A DNA stretch of 64,000 bases from Pandoraea communis (GTDB taxonomy: Bacteria; Pseudomonadota; Gammaproteobacteria; Burkholderiales; Burkholderiaceae): the NCBI RefSeq assembly GCF_902459745.1, contig NZ_CABPSJ010000006.1, positions 186,001 to 250,000 on the forward strand. Reading direction: 5' to 3'. Below are positions 62,728 to 64,000 of the stretch, piece by piece. Both the position numbers and the translations under genes were made by a program. The notes beneath the pieces were generated by a model, which was not told where the DNA came from, did no database searches, and was given only the letters and a program-made list of their open reading frames with translations. Numbering within the stretch: position 1 is the first letter of the stretch; every line of letters begins with the position of its first letter.

Positions 62728-62877
62728 TGCTGCATCTGATCAATTCGTTTGGAAACCAACATATACTATCCTGATATATATACTCGACTACGCCTAGGGT
62801 ACCCGCTATCTACCGTGCGAGCTGTCGTACACATAGTCGACGCATCCTGATTGCGTCATACCAAATTGCATAGAAAT

Positions 62878-63933
62878 ATGGCAAACATGGCCCCGTTCAT
62901 AGCAAGACCATTGTCCTATTTTGACCGCGCTGGTGAATGTAACTTCCCGTCCCCAGACCTCATTCGCGCTAACGCCCGGCAGGGTGTCGTCACAGCGCTA
63001 GTCTTAGACGCGAACATTTGCCTCAATTTGTCAAATTATTCGCGAGGCCAGAAGGACCCTGACAAGGAGTCGACATTCCGTCAGTTTCTCCTGGCAGTCG
63101 AGCTAGTCAATGTGGATGTTGTTCCGTATTTTGGATGCTTGGAACTGGCATCATCACGCGAAAGCGATCTGCTCGACACGGACAAATTATTGAGCATCAC
63201 CTCAAACGTCGCACGCGCGCTCGCGCAAACTGAAGAGTCGTTGGCGATGGGGCGCAGCGCACAAACCAAAATTCTCGACACGTTGACGTTGGACGACACA
63301 TCCATATCGGAGGTACGACCCTTACTGCGCTATGCATACTGCTGCTTTCTAAAGATATTCGAAATTCGATCGCACGGTTTTCTGAAGGATAGGGCGGTCA
63401 AGAACTTCATTGCGTTCTTCGACTGGTGCGAATCGATGAACTGCCACATCGCACTGATTTCACAGGCCGCACTCGCACTCTTTGGTGGAGCCAGTGACGC
63501 AAACAAACTTCTGAGTCTTCGCAAGGGAAAAACCCCGCTTGATGCAGCGTGGGGAGCGGCATGGGATATCTGGCATTGCTGGATGGTCCAAAACTATCTT
63601 CCGACGCTACCCGTGGACGGGGTATCGCAGCACCCGATCTTCGTCACTGATGATGCGGCGGCCGCATATATTGCAAAACTATGCGTTCCTCGCGCATTGA
63701 TTCTGGATTCCGGCCAACCTTTCTTGTCTGCCTCTGCCGTAGACTACGATTTCCCGTTTTACGCTGACAAGCGTGAGCGCCTAAATGAGCTTCTAAAGGG
63801 GAGGAATTCGGCGCGATCAAGACGCGTACTAACGAGCATGCTCGAGGGGGCGAAGGTTGATAACTCCCAGATTGAGGAAGAGATCGAGCGATTGGAGAAG
63901 AGCATTCTCACCTCGTGGAACGATGCCGCGTAG
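62878..63933 (+). CDS. PIN-like-domain protein
   Basis: 351 residues from ATG 62878. D44 in ALVLDANICLNLSN, acidic residues in FGCLELASSRESD, and VTDDAAAAYIA near residue 262 follow the order of a PIN-like nuclease, but the insert between them is unusually long (over 200 residues). The C-terminus is a charged coiled coil (SQIEEEIERLEKSIL). It is much larger than VapC toxins; large PIN-like proteins are known in RNA metabolism and in defence islands. It is divergent from the HEPN-like gene. Confidence 0.6.
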   Translation: MANMAPFIARPLSYFDRAGECNFPSPDLIRANARQGVVTALVLDANICLNLSNYSRGQKDPDKESTFRQFLLAVELVNVDVVPYFGCLELASSRESDLLDTDKLLSITSNVARALAQTEESLAMGRSAQTKILDTLTLDDTSISEVRPLLRYAYCCFLKIFEIRSHGFLKDRAVKNFIAFFDWCESMNCHIALISQAALALFGGASDANKLLSLRKGKTPLDAAWGAAWDIWHCWMVQNYLPTLPVDGVSQHPIFVTDDAAAAYIAKLCVPRALILDSGQPFLSASAVDYDFPFYADKRERLNELLKGRNSARSRRVLTSMLEGAKVDNSQIEEEIERLEKSILTSWNDAA

Positions 63934-64000
63934 GAGAACCGTCACGACCACAAGTTGAGCAAATGCAATCGCTCGAATGGCCTTCATTGCCCGACTTGTG

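Noticed and set aside
1-64000. CRISPR arrays, rRNA genes, intact tRNA genes, replication origin
   Set aside because: No regularly spaced repeats, rRNA segments or complete cloverleaf were seen by eye; only tRNA 3' fragments are present.

Overview
The window looks like accessory chromosome of a Burkholderiales bacterium, probably Burkholderiaceae such as Pandoraea, Burkholderia or Caballeronia. The genus is inferred from the style of the porin, LysR genes, DUF3739 haemagglutinin and caspase locus; there is no rRNA or complete tRNA to settle it. About half is mobile DNA and decayed genes laid end to end. The remainder is three coherent gene sets.

Layout. 0.2-3.0 kb: small genes, a phospholipase-D-like protein and an antitoxin/PIN-toxin pair whose toxin carries two opposite frameshifts. 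3.1-4.7 kb: a tRNA-Thr 3' fragment and a P4-type tyrosine integrase, the edge of an integrated element. 5.2-8.9 kb: an orphan HTH protein, an integrase scrap, a complete IS3-family element, and the remnant of a bacterial ubiquitin-like operon (JAB-E1 fusion plus DUF6527), cut by the IS at one end and abutting a haemagglutinin gene at the other. 8.9-12.9 kb: the C-terminal 1,324 residues of that DUF3739 haemagglutinin. 13.4-29.4 kb: an aromatic-degradation island with catechol 2,3-dioxygenase, two tautomerases, a two-component flavin monooxygenase, an EthD-like protein, an MHS transporter, an amidase, a complete Rieske ring-hydroxylating oxygenase with a PDR-type reductase, two SnoaL-like proteins, three LysR regulators and a porin. 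The lower meta-cleavage enzymes are absent. 29.5-33.7 kb: a graveyard of LysR, transposase and hydrolase remnants, an IS407-like element, and the 3' half of a second integrase closely related to the one at 3.4 kb.

33.7-41.0 kb is a compact, mostly translationally coupled biosynthetic operon that I cannot match to a known product: a GBBH/TauD-like oxygenase, a PLP aminotransferase, a LeuA-like synthase, a nucleotidyltransferase, a GT2 glycosyltransferase and a second 2OG oxygenase, with a flanking methyltransferase and an unknown protein. 41.1-52.4 kb is a GC-rich, probably resident locus: an ECF sigma factor with its putative anti-sigma partner, lipoproteins, membrane proteins, a secreted glycerophosphodiesterase and a YbjN-like protein on one strand; on the other, a small anchored protein, a SulP-like transporter and an exported caspase-Sel1 protein. 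It reads as an envelope-stress or cell-fate module.

52.5-53.3 kb holds decayed arsH and MFS genes. 53.7-60.9 kb is the auxiliary module of an integrative element or plasmid (glycine-zipper protein, DUF932, YqaJ exonuclease, recombination-directionality-like factor, DUF4942, small conserved proteins, XRE regulator). 61.0-63.9 kb ends with a GYF-domain membrane protein, a small secreted protein, and a divergent pair with HEPN-like and PIN-like motifs.

The best candidates for undescribed biology are the 34-41 kb biosynthetic operon, the sigma/caspase/SulP locus, the broken ubiquitin-like module and the HEPN/PIN pair.
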